DNA of 41,344 nucleotides from assembly GCA_037447605.1 (NCBI GenBank), contig CM074822.1:335787-377130 (forward strand), read 5' to 3'. Position 1 is the stretch's first letter; each line of letters begins with the position of its first letter. The stretch is from Zygnema circumcarinatum (Eukaryota > Streptophyta > Zygnematophyceae > Zygnematales > Zygnemataceae). Shown piece by piece: positions 20,216-31,582 of the stretch. Made by a program: the position numbers and the translations under genes. Below the pieces are notes generated by a model. That model did not search any database, was not told where the DNA came from, and saw only the letters and a program-made list of their open reading frames with translations.

Positions 20216-21979
20216 ATGGCGGCCATGGACGAGCTCCGCCTGGCGGGGAACGAGGCTGTGAAGAAGGCGGACTATGGCGGTGCTGTGACGGCATACAGAA
20301 GGGCTTTGGAGGAGGCGACACGTGTCAGTGATGCTGACACGGCTCCTCTCCACAGCAACCTTTCGTTTGCTCTGCTGAAACTCAAGCAGTTTGAAGAGGT
20401 GTTGCTCTCGTTTTTCCTGGCAATCTAAAATCGATTGGATGATGATTTTTCATGTTTCTGCATTTTTTTTCGTTTTTTTTTTGTCGATGGTTGACTTGGT
20501 TGACTTCGCTGACTTGGTAGACTTTGACGGCTTTCTCTAGCCGCTGAATGTTTGATGACTCTGTTGACGTCGGGGAAGTGATTGGACGGGCTCCTTATTC
20601 TAGAGTGAAGTGTTGTGATGAGTATCCGCGTTGTGTGAAGTGGAGGGCGTGATTAAGGTTTGGTGAAGCTGCAAATGGAGGAGGGATTGATTGATTGATT
20701 GATTACAAAGTGGTCAGAATCTGTCCAGAATAATGAATGAGATCACGATGAAGTAATGCGGCATGTCGACTCTCCCTCTCCCTCTCCCTCTCCCTCACAT
20801 CTTGGTACCGCCTCTGCATCTCTCGCGTTACAGGCGCTCTCGTCTGCAGAAAAATGTATTGAAGTAAAACCTGAGTGGCAAAAGGTGAGCGTCTTTTTCA
20901 TACCTAGGCCACACGTTCGTATTCGGAATACCAAATACGCTTTAATTTTATGGATGAATAATTCACTGCATCACATGCTTCCTGAAGGAAGCACATAGCA
21001 GGAAGTGCAGTTTGCCGCTTAGGTGCATATTGCCTCAAAATCACCGCCGATTGCATTATTGTTATAATTGTTAAAACGTTTTTGAAGTTAACGTTTTTGT
21101 TTTAAACGTTTTTGTGAAACTAAAATTGAAATAGAGAGCAGGCACACTGAACAAGTCTGATAATTGATGGCCAGTTGTTGTGCTTCTCATTGTGCCAGTG
21201 ATGGGTTGGGTTTTGAAGAGAATAGGGGCACTTTCGAAAAGGAGAGGCGTTGTTCGCCTTACGACGATACGATGCGGCGAAAGAAGCTTATGGCAAAGCC
21301 TTTGAACTGGTCAGTTCATCTTCAAGTGGAAACCCCTCTCAAAGTTTAGATTCTATGGAAAAAAAACTAAGAGAGAAGAAAGTGGGAGGAAAGGGGAAGG
21401 AGGCAGGAGGGAGAAGGGAGGAGGGAGGAGGGGAGGCGATGACGAGAGTAGGGGGTGAGGGGAGAGGGGAGAGGAGGCGGGGAGAGCGCGAGGGAGAGAG
21501 TGAGAGAGAGAGAGTGAGAGCAGTGAGGCTTTGCCGAAATAGCATCATAGGCTGACAGCATACCGTTGTGAATTGCCAGTTAAAAGAATCTTCTGAGTTT
21601 GTACGACTTGGTTGATTGAAATAAGAGGCTAAGGCTGCGTTTAGTATGTTGAAATGTGAGCAGGCCCCTTCGGATGTAGCGCTGAAGAAGCGTCTTGCAC
21701 TCACAGAGGAGGCCTTAAAGGGTTTCTTTTTCCGACAGGTGCTTTGACTAGATTCCCCCTTCAAGCTTCAGAAAGCCATATTTTAGAGTGATGACCACGA
21801 AATAGAGTTTGAATTCTAACTTTAATGCTGGTGAATTTCGTCTGTTTGAATCGTTGAAGCTGGGCATTGGACACAACAAATGGTCTGCTCCATTTTAAGT
21901 GGTCCTTATGAGTCAGGGCAATGAGCCTTAGCTAGCCATTTCTTTTCTTGGAGTTGTAACAGTATGCACGCTCTCTCTC

Positions 21980-22060
<81 letters not shown>

Positions 22061-24395
22061 CTCTCTCTCACACTTTCTCTCATGGGCATTGATTTGTTCC
22101 TCTTGAAATGAGGTGGCTGGGTATTGGGAACAGCTCTCTCCCGGCACACATTTCTGTGTAGGTAGCGGAGGAGACTTTATACAAAAGCAGGTGCGATAAA
22201 GAATGGGACATTCTTTTATCGCCGTCTTGTGGCACTAGTGTGACTCTGGCTTCACTTAAAAAAAACTGAGAAAACAAAAAGAAACAAAACAAAACAAAAC
22301 AAAAAAGTATCCTAAGTCTGACCGACGTGGTACATTTGTAGGCACTTTTGAGATCTTAGTGGTTTCTAAGTATTGAAAAGAGGAGGATGGATGGGCGGCA
22401 GATATATAGCAGTGCACAACAAATGCGTAACTTTGTGTACCTTGTGGGAGACGCTCACACGCGAGAGGTAGTCGTAGTAGATGGAGCGTGGGACGTGCAG
22501 GTAAACTCTTCCATCATGATGAGAGGGAGGGGGACTACCTCACTGTCCCTCTCCCTCTGCCTCTCCTCCTCCCCTCACTCGCCCCACTCAACAGAGAAGT
22601 GGAAAAGAAAAGAAGAATGATGTTCATGACCTGAGTATTAGACACACGCATACCGCATGTTTTTTGGCGATTTTTTTGTTACGTTTTCTCAGGATTATAA
22701 GCTATTTTGACTCCCAAGCCTGCTATTTAAGCTAAACCCTATGATTGGTTTGCGGGACTGCAGAGCATTCTTGCGTATGCTGAAGCGGAACTTGTCACCC
22801 CGGTTTGTTCGGCATCCCCTCCTCCCTCCCTCCTCCCTCCTCCCTCCTCCCTCCTCCCTTCTCCCTCCTCCTCCTCCTCCTCCCTCCTCCTCCCTCCTCC
22901 TCCTCCCTCCTCCCTCCTCCCTCCTCCCTCCTCCCTCCTCCCTCCTCCCTCCTCCTCCCTCCTCCCTCCTCCCTCCTCCCTCCTCCTCCCTCCTCCCTCC
23001 TCCCTCCTCCCTCCTCCTCCCTCCTCCCTCCTCCTCCTCCCTCCTCCCTCCTCCTCCTCCCTCCTCCCTCCTCCTCCTCCTCCTCCCTCCTCCCTCCTCC
23101 CTCCTCCTCCTCCCTCCTCCCTCCTTCCCTCCTCCCTCCTCCCTCCTCCCTCCTCCCTTCTCCCTCCTCCCTCCTCCCTCCTCCCTCCTCCCTCCTCCCT
23201 CCTCCCTCCTCCCTCCTCCCTTCTCCCTCCTCCTCCCTCCTCCTCCTCCTCCCTCCTCCCTCCTCCCTCCTCCCTCCTCCCTCCTCCCTCCTCCCTTCCC
23301 ACACACATTCTGACCCATTCTATGGCCAAGTAGAATGGCTCCCACCAGACTTGGCATGCAAGGCTTGCGAGTCTCCTAGTGGTTTGTAATTCTACATTGG
23401 TAATGTATTTGAGTTCATCAAACTGTGTTCCGATCCTCTTCGTCTCCCTCTCTTCCTCTCTCTCCCTCTCACTCAGTGCACTCCTCCTGTATATGGTGAA
23501 GGAGGGGGGCTGATTTGTCCTCTAGTGAGTGTCCAGGTGGCATCGGTTGTCACCCATTACCACTTCGACCATACAGGCGGTCTCCCTCCCCCTCCTTTTG
23601 ATGCTTTGGGGGTTCGAGTTTCCGGAGTGCGTGAGCTTGCAACAGAGGCAAAACTTCAGGTGGGTACAGTCAGAATGGAAAGAAAAGAATGGAGAAAGTG
23701 AAAAAAAGAACGAGAAGCAGCTCCTGCATTCTTCGAAGTGCTATTCAGACATCTTTGCAAACAGAGGATGATTTCAGAAGTATTGCTATCCATCTCTTTA
23801 AAGACAGAGGATGATTTTAGAAGTCAGTGATATCTCTGCAGGTATATGTGAACAAGGAGGATGCGGAGATTTTGCGGACCAAAAACAAAGTTCCGCCATC
23901 ATCTATAGTAGAGCTGGAGGTAGGGAGAGTCAGACTATGCTATACCGTATCTGTCAAGCAAGCAGCTTTATGCATTGATAACCCTAAAATGTAGAGGATG
24001 CATCGAAGAGAAAAGTGCAACTTTCTCCAATCTTAGAGGGCTGTTGGAATGCAGCACGAAAATACACTTGATGTTGGTTCCGTACACCTCCAGTTTCTTC
24101 ATACTCCGGGCCATACTCCAGGCAGTCAGTGTATTAGCATTACCAGGTACATTGTTCTTTGTTTGCCCTTACTCTCACAGCAGGGAGGAGAGGAGGGAAG
24201 AGAGTAAGGAAGAAAAAGAGGGGAAAAGAGGCTCGTGGAGAGAAGAGGCGAGAGCAGGAAAGAGAGGAGAGAAAAGGGAAGAGAACAGAGGAGGCTTGCT
24301 GAACTTATGGTTGGCATTTTGTGCTCAATTTCAGAGTTCCCGGAAGCTCTGATGGAATACTGTTGACAGGAGACACGCTTTTCATTGGAAGGTAC

Positions 24396-24426
<31 letters not shown>

Positions 24427-25451
24427 TTTTTCCTCTTTTGGAGTGGATTGAATGGAGAACTATGAACCTTGAAGAACTATGTTTTTTCACTTTGTTTGAT
24501 CATTTTGAGTTTCTCAAGGATACATATAAGCCCTATAGTCCATGCGAGGGAGAAATATAATGCTAAGGGAAAGGACACATCAAAGTGTCCTTGTGAAGAC
24601 ATGCAATGCAAGTAAAACCATAGACAATCAGAGTGATCTGTTTGTGCTCTTACCAGATAGGGTGGCTCGGGCAGTTGTAGAACATGGAACGGAAGATTGT
24701 GGGATGTGAAGTAGGTTTATGTGGGGTGGGGGGTTTTAGTTTCCTTTGAAACTCTTGGGAGGAGGAGGAGGAGGAGAGTTGTGGGAAGTTGCTGAAAGTT
24801 TTGTTGGGTTTGTCTGCCTGCAGTTGTGGGCGGTTGGACCTTCCTGACTGCAGCGCCCATCAGATGTATCGTAGCCTCCAAGTGGTTCTCGCCTCTCTCC
24901 CTGACTCGACTATGTGAGCCGTCCCCTTCTCCTACTCCTCCTTCTCAGTCTCCTCCTCTTTCTTCTTCTTCCTCTCCTACTCCTCCTTCTCCTTTCTTCT
25001 TCTCCCTCTCCTACTCCTCCTTCTCCCCCTCTTTCTTCTTCTCCCTCTCCTACTCCTTCTCCTCCTCTTTCTTCTTCTCCCTCTCCTACTCCTCCTTCTC
25101 CTCCTCTTTCTTCTTCTCCCTCTCTTCTTCTCCTCCACTTTCTTCGTCTCCCTCTCCTACTCCTCCTTCTCCTCCTCTTTCTTCTTCTTCTTCTTCCTCT
25201 TCTACTCCTCCTCCTCCTCCACTATGACTTTCTCTTTCTCTTATGTTTTCTCCTCCTGCTCCTATGCCTGCTCCTCCTCCCACCTTCAGGCTGCAACTCA
25301 CTTCACTTCTGAGTGGCTGAATATTTGAATCAGAGTCTATCCGGGCCATAACTACGGAGGGACCCACACGACCATTGGGGCGGAGAAAAGAAGAGGTCTA
25401 TTGGCCAAGGTTTCGGAGGAGAAATGGCTTCAGACGCATCACAAGTTGTGA
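20216..25451 (+). CDS. TPR domain fused to a metallo-beta-lactamase-fold hydrolase
   Basis: Twelve exons: 20216-20398, 20834-20884, 21226-21309, 21664-21738, 22402-22500, 22764-22802, 23537-23659, 23842-23919, 24055-24146, 24335-24391, 24824-24913 and 25334-25451. All introns are GT-AG and phases match, giving 1089 nt and 362 residues. Residues 5 to about 111 form three TPRs; R8, N12, N48, K78 and R82 align with the five carboxylate-clamp positions of Hsp90/Hsp70-binding TPRs. Residues from about 140 form an MBL domain with HYHFDH (H184, H186, D188, H189), TPGH (H264), TGDT (D288) and YPGH (H329), a full di-metal ligand set. GSCGRLDLP resembles glyoxalase II and ETHE1-type hydrolases. No targeting peptide is obvious, so it is probably cytosolic. 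Likely a thioester, persulfide or related hydrolase docked on chaperones; the substrate is unknown. The exon 3 donor (GTCAGT) and exon 5 acceptor are the least certain junctions. Confidence 0.85.
21965..22077. repeat. (CT)n microsatellite in intron 4 of the TPR-MBL gene
   Basis: About 110 bp of nearly pure CT dinucleotide lie between exon 4 (TPR end) and exon 5 (MBL start). Confidence 0.95.
22818..23298. repeat. 480-bp (CCTCCCT)n/(TCC)n tract in intron 6 of the TPR-MBL gene
   Basis: Uninterrupted pyrimidine sequence made of CTCCCTC and CTC triplet units. The minus strand is GGAGGGAGGAGGG-type, with G-quadruplex and triplex potential. Long frames on both strands encode only Pro/Ser/Leu or Gly/Arg/Glu repeats. 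The tract starts only 15 bp after the exon 6 donor. Confidence 0.96.
24403..24426. repeat. (AT)n microsatellite
   Basis: About 24 bp of AT dinucleotides lie shortly after the exon 10 splice donor of the TPR-MBL gene. Confidence 0.9.
24914..25230. repeat. TTCTCC-type pyrimidine repeat in intron 11 of the TPR-MBL gene
   Basis: Units reading CCTCTCCTACTCCTCCTTCTCC and TCTTTCTTCTTCTCC are tandemly repeated for about 320 bp, directly after the exon 11 donor. Confidence 0.9.
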
Positions 25452-26065
25452 TGGAACATAATGCAAAGTGATGCTACGAATGCCATAATGATGTACAGAA
25501 TAGCCGGCAGCTTCCCTGCCTGAGCCACACAGGCATGAGCAGGGAGGGCATGCTGCTGTATAGAGGGTGCTTTCTTCTTCCAAAATTTTCCATTTTCGCT
25601 TCAATTTCTGATTGTGAAATTGAATTGGAGGTCTATTCTCAATCAAGATGGAAATGGCGACTAGCGCATACGTTCTTTTGCATTCAATAATAACTTCATA
25701 AGGCCTAACCTTCCAGACCCCATATGAATCCTAAATTCTCTAAAGACGCTAGATATGAAAAGTTGTAAGCTGAAAGACTTTTGTTGCTGTGGCTTCATAT
25801 CCAGTGCCCTGTTCGCACACTGAACTGCGTACCTTCTTCTGAAGGCGCATTGAGGGATTCACCACAGTCACTACTGATATAGGGGAAACTTTTGGTCCCA
25901 AACATTTTCCTGTTGGAACCAACCATTGAATTCAAGGGTTGCCAACCATTGGCACTTATTGTTGAAATACTTAAACCCTTCCCAGCAACAATTGTTGTTT
26001 GCCAATGGTTGCGCTGTGCAGTGGAAATGTTTTGCCTGTAGTGAGTCTGAAAGGCTTGTGAGCGA

Positions 26066-26133
26066 CAACAACAACAAAAACAACAACAACATGGTGAAAG
26101 AACCACGAGGAACCAACCTCTCACAAAGGACCT
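26066..26133 (-). repeat. SINE-like dispersed repeat, copy 3
   Basis: Read on the minus strand, TCAGGTCCTTTGTGAGAGGT and TTCCTCGTGGTTCTTTC are followed by a TTG-rich tail. It closely matches 19073-19134. Confidence 0.65.
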
Positions 26134-26216
26134 GAGGACAAAAACGACAAGTTGTGGAGAAGTAGTGTGCTGTGGTCATGACTAAAAGTCACTTCTTTTT
26201 AGTCACACGCTGCAAC

Positions 26217-26515
26217 TGTCAGTCACAAGGGTATGCCACGTCACCCGCCATGAGCGTGACGGCACGCGACGACCATGTGCGCCATGCGGCCGGCGCGTGC
26301 CGAGAGGCGCGTCGCCGCGTGACGACAGACGTGACATGGCACCTGACACGTCACGCGATCGGGAGAAATCCAAAAGAAACCCTGCAATCGACGGTGGAGG
26401 ATGAGAGGGGGGCGGGGGGGTCCATCGAGCGGTCGAAAAAGCGCGCCACGTCGGATTTTGAAGGGGTTTTCGGAGAAGGGTTTTAGGGCTGTTCACTGAC
26501 GTGGCGGACACATGG
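26217..26515 (+). repeat. CACGTCA-rich dispersed repeat, copy A
   Basis: It shares with 32426-32690, in the same orientation, the blocks CAGTCACAAGG, GCCACGTCACCC, GTGCCGAGAGGCG, TCCATCGA(G/A)CGGTCG and GCGCCACGTCGGATT, in that order. Both copies are dense in ACGT cores. No coding frame is conserved between the two. Confidence 0.75.
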
Positions 26516-27746
26516 ACGCCACGTATGCACCCCGTATGCACCACGTGAGCACCACGGTGGCAATACTCGGCTACCGTAGGCAGAAGTCCTAACGCCAGTC
26601 TATCATGAATCTGTCCTGGTTTCAAACTCAGATACATGCGTACTAGAACATGTACGGACACCATGGCACCGTACGGCCGTGCAAAGGAGGCCGGGCGGAG
26701 CAATAAAGCGACCGTTCCTCGGCGTGGGCTTTCCGCAAACGGCCGGGTTTGACTTTTTGACTCAACTTGACCGGGTCTGACCGCAAGTGACCTCAGTCCT
26801 GTCTGAAGTGCGTCAATAAATTTGTCGCATCCGCCGACCACGTGCAGACGTACGCACGCTTCCCCAAAAAGCGACAAAAGATCGTATCTCAGAAAATTGT
26901 CGCTCATGGCCGGCCGATTCTATGTTCGTACTACGACGGTACAAGTACCGTACAATTTGCGTACAACTATCGTACAAATTTGTACATGCTCGTACAGGTC
27001 ACAGGCAGATTCAGCTCGCCACCGGATCTTGAATGACCTACGATGACGTCATTACTATACGGACGACAAAAAAGTGTCCGCCCCGGCCAAAGCCCTTAGG
27101 AAAAGTGCATTGCTTGGACGCCGAGCCCCCTGATTGGCTGATATCGCAGGTTGGTGACGTGGCTAGATATAATTCGCTCATGGAAGATTCGAAAGTGCGC
27201 GTTAACAACGACAGTGGGACCGTTTGAGCAATTCCATGAGACCAACTGGGAAGAAACGACATAGAAAGGGCGTTTTTACGGAGATTGTAGGATTCTGAAC
27301 ATGGTGCGTCTCAGTTTGGAGATGTCTCGTGCTTTTGTCTTTTTGCGGAGATATTTTCCGACGGAGTAGGAGTCGTGGAAGATATTTCCGTTAAACTTGA
27401 GGAAGATCCGCTCCGATTCTGTTTGCTTGGATCCACAAATACACAATTTCCCAGATCAACCCCAAAACCCGCCCCTTAACCCAGCCCTTTCACCCCATTC
27501 CACCCCAAATTCTACCAAAGCAGAGCATATCCACAACCCCCCCACTGTTGACCTTATCGTGTACTAAAGTTAACCTAGATTTGTTGATCTTGATAAAGTG
27601 CCAAAGTACGGCGGATCTCGGTCACGGGATCCGCCCAATTGCGTGTGTTATCCGCAGGCCCTCGCACGTGCGGGAGGGGAGCTCCGGGGATGCACCTCCC
27701 CGGAGTTCAGGGCCGCCTTCACCCGCTCGCCGCTGGGGGGGGGGAG

Positions 27747-29232
27747 TAGAGCGGGATGGAGGGAGAGGGGGGGAGAGAGGGAGAGGGAGAGGGAGAGGGA
27801 GTGGGAGAGGGACAGAGGGGAGAGGGGGAGGGAGAGAGAGTAGAAGGAGAAGCTGGGGAGAAAGAGAGTGAGAAAGGAGAAAGAAGAGAGGGAGAGGGGG
27901 AAAGAGGGAGAGGGAGAGGTAGAGGAAGTGGGAGAGGGAGTACAAGGAGAATCTTGGGAGAAAGAGAGAGTGAGCAAGGAGGAGGAAGAGAGGGAGACGT
28001 GGGGGGAGGGAGAGAGGTGGGGAGAGAGAGCAGAGGGAGTGGGAGATGGGGAGGGAGAGGGAGTAGAAGAAGGAGAAGCTGGGAAGAAGGGGAGAGAGAA
28101 AGGAGAAGGAAGAGAGGAAAAAAGAGAGAGGAGGGAAGAGGGAAGAGACAGGGAGAGAGAAGGGTAGAGAGGCAAGTTGGGGAGGTGAAGAAAGTGGGCT
28201 GGAGAGAGTGTGAGGAAGGGTAGGGAGAGGGAGAGGGAGAGGGAGAGGGAGAGGGAGAGGGAGGGGAGAGGGAGAGGGAGAGGGAGAGGGAGAGGGGAAG
28301 GAGGGGAGGGCTGAAGCTGGATTCGGAAGAGAGGGTGGCAAGGGGGTGGCTGTTGGAAGAAACGGAGGGGGGGAGCGAGAGGGACGTGGAATGGGGCATG
28401 GGGGATGACACGTGGCGCCTGAGAGGGAGGGAGGCGGGAGGCGACGGAAGGAATGAAGGTGGAGGACTGCAGGCTGAAAAGGTACGGATGGGAGAGGGCG
28501 AGGGAGATGGAGAAGGAGAGGGAGAGAGGGAGAGGGAGAGGGAGAGGGAGAGGGAGAAGGAGAGGGAGAGGGAGAGAGGAGAGGGAGAGGGAGAGGGAGA
28601 GGGAGAGGGAGAGGGAGAGGGAGAGGGAGAGGGAGAGGGAGAGGGAGAGGGAGAGGGAGAGGGAGAGGGAGAGGGGGGCGAAGGAAAGTGGGTTGCTAGG
28701 TTGAATGGTGGTGGGGTAAAGAATGAACACAGCGTATGGAATTGAGGAGAGAGGAGAAAGAGAGTCAGCGGAAGGAGGGAGAGAGTAAGATATAGAACAG
28801 AGACGGGGGACGGAAGAGTGAAGTAGGGACGGAGGGCATAGTAGATCAAGATTTGAAGGCAGACCCAGAGGAGAGAGGAAAGCAGGGAGTGAGAGAGGGA
28901 AGGAGAACAGAAACGTAGGGAGAGGTAAGAGGTAGAGGGAGGCGAGGAGAGGTATGGAGTGGGAGAGGAGGTACGGTAGGATAATCCATAATTGAGGAAA
29001 GGGTGGAAAGAACATGAGGTGAAGGGAGCACTTCAGAGGGGGTAGGAGCGGGAGAGGACAGAGAGAGAGGAGAGGGAGAGAGGAGAGATGAATGGTGTAA
29101 AAGAGGAGAGGAGCGAGCTATGGAAGGCAAGAGGGAGGGGATGGGAGGAGGATCAGGTCGGGGCGTGCGAGGGAGGGAGAGGGAGAGGGAGAGGGAGAGT
29201 GGGGGGGGAGGAGAGACAGAGAGGCAGAGGGT
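27747..29232. repeat. 1.5-kb purine tract dominated by (GGGAGA)n
   Basis: The plus strand is nearly pure A/G. Hexamer GGGAGA arrays occupy about 28215-28300 and 28500-28672. Between them are imperfect copies of a unit around GTAGAAGGAGAAGCTGGGAGAAAGAGAG (about 27840, 27930 and 28060). A less repetitive island at 28310-28490 includes ACACGTGGCGCC. All very long frames here are repeat artefacts. Confidence 0.92.
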
Positions 29233-29494
29233 GGTCACGGTATGAAAGGTCAGTCAATTGAACTACGAATGGGTAACTGAAGAGCATGAAGGATTAACCA
29301 ATTGAGTTACGGATGGTTCATCAAACAAACGTAATTCGGGATGCTCTCTGTATATACACATGTGATATGTGGCGTGTATACGTGGGTCTTTTTTTATTTT
29401 CACGTATTTTTTTCTTTTTTAAATCCATATTTTGTTGAGAATCTTTTCTTTTAATTTCTGACTCTGAAGCCTCGTACTCTTTATATCACAGAGT

Positions 29495-29765
29495 ATGGCG
29501 CTCCATGAAGCATCGAGTCGGCGCCTGCAACGGAACTGTGATTACATGGAACAGTCAGGTAACGCCATCTGCTCGTTCGGCCCTTTTCATTTTCAGCCAT
29601 TTTCTCAAAGCTGGCTTTTGTTAGTTCACGGATTTTACGTCGAAATGCTTTTGTTCGAAATGTCACGAATGGAAATTTTACATGGAAAAATATGGAAAAT
29701 TAAGAAGTAATAACTTTATCACGGAAAGTGGGGGGGAGAGGTTGTGTGAAAGTGAGAGAGTGAGA

Positions 29766-29803
<38 letters not shown>

Positions 29804-31582
29804 CCTCTACCCCTCCCCCTTTAAGCTACCTTCCTTTATTTCTTTGTCTACTTCCCTCTCTCCCGCTTAACACTCTTTTCTTCCTCTACTCCCTTGTCTT
29901 CCTTCCCCCGTTCTCCTGCTCCCTCCCCTCTCCCTTTCTTTCCCCCCTCCTCCTCCCTATTCTAACGGTCTCCGCACGACTTGCAGATTCCCCCTCTGCA
30001 CAAAGCACACCTAGCCGGCCTCCCACAGGCTATGGAGATGAGAGAGAGGAGGAGGGAGGGGAGGAGAGAGAGAGAGAGAGAGACTTTCTCAAGCTCACGT
30101 TAGGGCGGCCGGGAACCCAAATAGCCAACTCGAGTTGTGCCAAGCAGGGAGGAGAGGGAGAGCAGCTCTCTCTCGCGAGTGGTAGTGCTGTCAACCTCCA
30201 ATCAGATGGAGGAGATATGGTGAGGTCTCTCTCCTTCTATCATGCATCCACCCATGCCTTTATTTCCCTCCTATTACATTTCAGTTCTTTTCGTTTCAAA
30301 TTGCTTTGTACTTTCTCTAATTTCCTGTCATCCTATGAAGGTGTAACTGAGACCTTGAGGTTACCCCAAAGTATGATTTCGATACCCAAAGCAGAGGGAG
30401 GGGAACAGAGAGAAAGAAATGGAGGGGAGAAAAGGCAAGATTGAACTGAGAGGGATTGCAGACGAGAGAGAGAGAGAGGGAGGGGGACAGGGAGACGAGA
30501 AGGGAGAGGGAGTGGGAGCGGAGGGAAGGGAGCTGAGGGGGAGGACTCGGAGTTGAAGCAGGAGAGGGTAGGAGAGATTAGAACCTTCCATTTTGGAGTT
30601 TCTGATGTAAAAAAGTGTCTCTTTGCAGGACATTCAAAGGAGTGACCCTTTCCCTTCTTCCTCAGAACTTGGGCCATGGCGGTCCCTCTCAATGAGCAAT
30701 CCGGAGGGAGGATTAGGGTTCAGCGGATTCCGGAAATGGACTGCGAGTGCTCCGACTCTCTCTACCTGCACTACTCCCTCCTCTCTCAGCTTCCAATCTT
30801 CTCCTCCTCTCCCCTCCAACTACCACCATCTACAGCAGCAACCCGGACCCTTCCTTCCTGAAACATTTCTTCGTAATAATGCTTCCTGTCCTGAGACCAT
30901 TCAACAGGGGAGAAATTTCACAAGGGAGGAAGCCATGAGGATAGACAACTCGACGAGAAACCTCTCTTCTTCTGGAGAAGGAATCGAACTCAATTTGTTC
31001 CCCTCTTACCCTCACGAAATGCGAGAGAGGCGAACAATATCGACGAGTTTTTCAGGGTCTCCTGCTGCCCCTCCTTTGCAGAACACTCTGAGATCTGCAG
31101 GACAAGACTTGCTAATGCAGCTTGGAGCAAGGGCTTTTTTGCACAACTTAAACTCAGGTCAACAAGAAGCTCAAAGACTCACAGATTTTCGGGCTCCCTC
31201 CACTTCCTCTTTCTGGACAGTTCCGACCAATAGTTCGCAGGATTCTAGTCAATCCTGGCCTGCATATAGTGACAGATTTAGCTTTCCAGCCCGCCTATCT
31301 TCACAGCTGAGTGTTCATTCTGCAGCTCACGAGGAAGCTGCAACTGCAACTGCAACTGCAGCTGCAGCTGCAGCTGCAGCAGGGAGGAGGTTGTACAGAG
31401 CGGAAGACGATGTAGATTTGCTGCGATTTCCAAATAGATCAGATATCCGAGCACAAGTTGATCCGAAGATATTGAAGCAGAGGCAGAAAGGGAGGGAGAG
31501 GAAGGCTCGCTCTCGCCAAAAGAAGAGGGCGGCGCTGCTTGCTGCTAAGGCTCAAGCTGCTGCCGAGCAGAGCGCAGGATGA
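29495..31582 (+). CDS. putative nuclear repressor with EAR-like motif and basic C-terminus
   Basis: Three exons, 29495-29558, 29987-30219 and 30629-31582, join in phase across GT-AG introns to give 416 residues. I do not recognise a named family. Residues 54-61 read DFLKLTLG, containing LxLxL (LKLTL), the EAR motif that recruits TOPLESS corepressors; a second IELNLF lies later. The middle is Ser/Pro/Thr-rich and apparently disordered, followed by a short Ala/Thr run. About 20 residues from the end is a strongly basic stretch, KQRQKGRERKARSRQKKR, which could be a nuclear localisation or DNA/RNA-binding segment. Exon 2 includes a GA microsatellite that is translated as Glu/Arg repeats just before the EAR motif. 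The ATG at 29495 is preceded by TTTATATC only about 10 bp upstream, so an upstream start or leader exon is possible. Confidence 0.7.

Larger units (their letters stand above)
25452..27746. other. intergenic with dispersed repeats
   Basis: No gene is supported. It holds a SINE-like copy (26066-26133), a CACGTCA-rich dispersed repeat (about 26217-26515) and a GTAC cluster (about 26640-27000, densest at 26925-27000). A long minus-strand frame at 26203-26907 lies over these repeats and shows no domain. Confidence 0.55.

Noticed and set aside
21310-21390. Extension of TPR-MBL exon 3 through a Ser-rich segment to a later donor
   Set aside because: Ending at 21309 joins FEL to APSD, a normal TPR helix; the extension would insert a non-TPR stretch.
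22695-23389. Overlapping open frames of about 170-220 codons on both strands
   Set aside because: They are direct translations of the (CCTCCCT)n tract and encode only Gly/Arg/Glu or Pro/Ser/Leu repeats.
26203-26907. 234-codon minus-strand frame
   Set aside because: Overlies the dispersed CACGTCA repeat and has no domain; the related copy at 32426 does not keep the frame.
27622-29015. Open frame of 455 codons and overlapping partners
   Set aside because: Ser/Pro/Leu-only composition, arising from the GGGAGA purine tract.
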